Source of the DNA: Elusimicrobiota bacterium
GTDB lineage: Bacteria > Elusimicrobiota > Elusimicrobia > UBA1565 > UBA9628
Assembly: GCA_027406905.1 (NCBI GenBank)
Contig: DAHZHT010000012.1
Span: 1-53,378, forward strand
DNA length: 53,378 bases
Direction of reading: 5' to 3'
Of the stretch, positions 52,252 to 53,378 are shown one piece after another. How positions within the stretch are numbered: the first letter of the stretch is position 1; the number at the start of each line of letters is the position of its first letter. The notes beneath the pieces are model-generated. The model was not told the DNA's origin. It worked only from the letters and a program-made list of their open reading frames with translations, and did not search any database. Position numbers and translations under genes: made by a program.

Positions 52252-52310
52252 ATTATAGGCGAGTTCCATCTATTTGGTAAGGGGCATTGGGCCTAGAGAG
52301 CGTCTAGGTC
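52252..52310 (-). promoter_or_regulatory. M3 peptidase promoter with the shared inverted repeat
   Basis: In the gene direction: AGGCC-CAAT-GCCCC (52294-52281), 23 bp, and -10 TATAAT (52257-52252), then 7 nt to the ATG. Only a half-site resembling the motif remains 25 bp upstream (52306-52310), where the promoter approaches the stop codon of the winged-helix gene. Confidence 0.7.
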
Positions 52311-52311
52311 T

Positions 52312-52605
52312 CTAGGGTAGGTTTTTGTTTTGCCGACCGTCGATCAATTTAAGCAGTTGGCCGATTTGATTTCTTTTCTCGACGGGATGGCGGAGATGCC
52401 GGGCCGGATTAACGCGATAACGATTTCGCCTTCCTTCTTTGACAACCGACAGATAGCCGCCCTTAATCAGGTCGGAGACGATTCTTTGTGTGGCCCGTTC
52501 AGTGATTCCTACGGCATTGGCCACGTCCTTAAGCCTAACAGTAGGGTCCAAGGCTATATAAAGAAGCGTGTGTCCATGATTAGTAAGGAATGTCCAGGCT
52601 TTCAT
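52312..52605 (-). CDS. Small winged-helix DNA-binding protein (MarR/ArsR-like)
   Basis: This is a 97-residue protein with a winged helix-turn-helix: TVRLKDVANAVGITERATQRIVSDLIKGGYLSVVKEGRRNRYRVN (about 22-68). Such proteins usually bind DNA as dimers and repress or activate nearby genes. Its stop codon lies within the M3 peptidase promoter region, so it is a candidate regulator of that promoter, by position only. It begins 48 nt after the outer-membrane-like gene and may share its transcript. No ligand-binding domain is visible. The ATG has no well-spaced ribosome binding site. Confidence 0.82.
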   Translation of the reverse strand: MKAWTFLTNHGHTLLYIALDPTVRLKDVANAVGITERATQRIVSDLIKGGYLSVVKEGRRNRYRVNPARHLRHPVEKRNQIGQLLKLIDGRQNKNLP

Positions 52606-52653
52606 CCTAAGATTGTGTCATAAAACAAACCGCATAAAACAACCTTTCTCGAA

Positions 52654-53378
52654 TTATTGTTTCTGCGTCGGAGTTTGCATCAGTTTTTTCAGATCGTAGC
52701 TGAAATACCATGAAAGATATATTTGCGGGCCATCAACTGTTTCCGGAATATCGGGATAGCGCTCCCAATCATACTCAATATTGAGATTTATGGTCCCCCG
52801 GACAAAAGTGAATCCGAGCGTAGGATCAACTTCGTCAAAATACTGTTGATCGTGGCTTCGTTCCATCCATCTAAAAGCGGCGAACGTGTCAAAGACGATG
52901 CCCCCGGGCAATTTGAACCAGTCGATGCCCTGCTGAAACCATCCCATTGTGGTGTATCCTTGGATCGCCGTCGAATCATGTTCCAAACGGCCCCACGTTG
53001 AAAAAGGCGCGCCAAGAGCCTTCTTCGATAACCACGAAGGCTTTCCCAAATCTACGATTTTATACCAGGTGATGAAAGGCTGAAAATCTCCGGTGTATTG
53101 CCCAAGCGCGGGGAATGTTTCCCAATAATATTGCCCGCCGACGCTCCAAGAGCCCCGGGAAAACATGGCTCCGGCATAAGGAGCGTTCTCATCAAAGTAA
53201 GTTTGATTCAGCGTCCGCTGCATCCAATAATATCCGCCGAAGGTATCGAAGGTCCAATCCCCAGGCGCTTTAAACCAATCCACTCCCTGCTGAACCCAAC
53301 CAAGGCTTTCATAACCTTGTACCTTATTGAAGTCGCTTGTCATTTCACCCCAATTGGTAAGCGGATATGCAATCGGAG
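52654..53378 (-). CDS. Outer-membrane-like protein with tandem repeats, truncated by the window edge
   Basis: The frame stays open to the right edge, so the start lies beyond 53378 and the ATG at 53343 is internal. The visible 241 residues are two copies of a repeat of about 115 residues: PLTNWGEMTSDFNKVQGYESLGWVQ and PFSTWGRLEHDSTAIQGYTTMGW begin them, followed by QQG(V/I)DWFK-PG, TF...WM.R, YFDE, G..F.RG and Y.WE..P. The alternating aromatic and polar residues suggest beta strands of an outer membrane or surface protein. I do not recognise the family. It is upstream of the winged-helix gene on the same strand. Confidence 0.72.
   Translation of the reverse strand, partial: PIAYPLTNWGEMTSDFNKVQGYESLGWVQQGVDWFKAPGDWTFDTFGGYYWMQRTLNQTYFDENAPYAGAMFSRGSWSVGGQYYWETFPALGQYTGDFQPFITWYKIVDLGKPSWLSKKALGAPFSTWGRLEHDSTAIQGYTTMGWFQQGIDWFKLPGGIVFDTFAAFRWMERSHDQQYFDEVDPTLGFTFVRGTINLNIEYDWERYPDIPETVDGPQIYLSWYFSYDLKKLMQTPTQKQ

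Noticed and set aside
53341..53343. ATG at 53343 as the start of the outer-membrane-like protein
   Set aside because: The frame continues upstream to the window edge, and the upstream residues (PLTNWGE) align with the start of the second repeat (PFSTWGR).
1..53378. tRNA, rRNA, CRISPR arrays, transposases, integrases or phage genes
   Set aside because: I looked for their typical sequence and protein signatures on both strands and saw none; a tool search could still find a small RNA gene.

Overview
The window looks like a chromosomal segment of an uncultured diderm bacterium, most likely Elusimicrobiota (moderate confidence). TolC-like sequence, lipoproteins, a beta-rich outer-membrane-like protein and LysM/M23 and HtpX envelope proteins argue for an outer membrane. 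The rhomboid with its 'DKIL..GIDSLTEEEKA' tail, the very large exported protein, and signal peptides followed by Pro/Ser/Leu-rich linkers fit that phylum. Assignment is from protein style only; there is no rRNA. I found no tRNA, CRISPR array, transposase or phage gene.

Layout. (1) 16-5891, minus: ftsH-like gene with a long N-terminal extension, S1/P1 nuclease and exported phospholipase D, an operon. (2) 6008-14164, plus: trxA, polA, rhomboid, coaE, rho, LysM/M23 peptidase, an exported unknown and an alpha/beta hydrolase, nearly all overlapping, behind a near-consensus sigma70 promoter. (3) 14221-22315, minus: NarL-type response regulator, membrane-anchored unknown, ornithine aminotransferase, alpha-glucan phosphorylase, RNase D and a KimA/APC transporter. 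(4) 22390-25439: htpX, a double-ACT protein on the other strand, an RDD membrane protein and a TIGR01777 epimerase. (5) 25486-27712: an accessory island with two toxin-antitoxin pairs flanking a glycine-rich lipoprotein. (6) 27891-44690: an exported polytopic membrane protein coupled to a 4662-residue exported protein, then a Ser/Pro-rich protein with a C-terminal membrane anchor. (7) 44696-48148: lipoprotein, cysteine desulfurase, mnmA, lipoprotein. (8) 48168-53378, minus: exported C1 (bleomycin-hydrolase type) and M3 peptidases, a winged-helix protein, and the 3' part of a repeat-containing outer-membrane-like protein that runs off the right edge.

The main discovery candidate is a shared promoter module. 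Four transcription units (ftsH-nuclease-PLD; the 27964 gene plus the giant gene; the C1 peptidase; the M3 peptidase) each carry an imperfect inverted repeat, consensus CTRGGYCYWWTGGCCC in the gene's direction. In all four it ends exactly 23 bp upstream of a -10-like hexamer, with no good -35 box. At least three also have a second full or half copy 24-25 bp further upstream. In three of the four the ATG lies 6-7 nt after the -10 hexamer, which predicts leaderless mRNAs. All the genes encode exported or membrane proteins, and several belong to families that are normally cytoplasmic. This looks like an undescribed regulon for envelope and extracellular degradation, centred on a giant TolC-like protein. 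Nothing here was tested computationally beyond reading the sequence.
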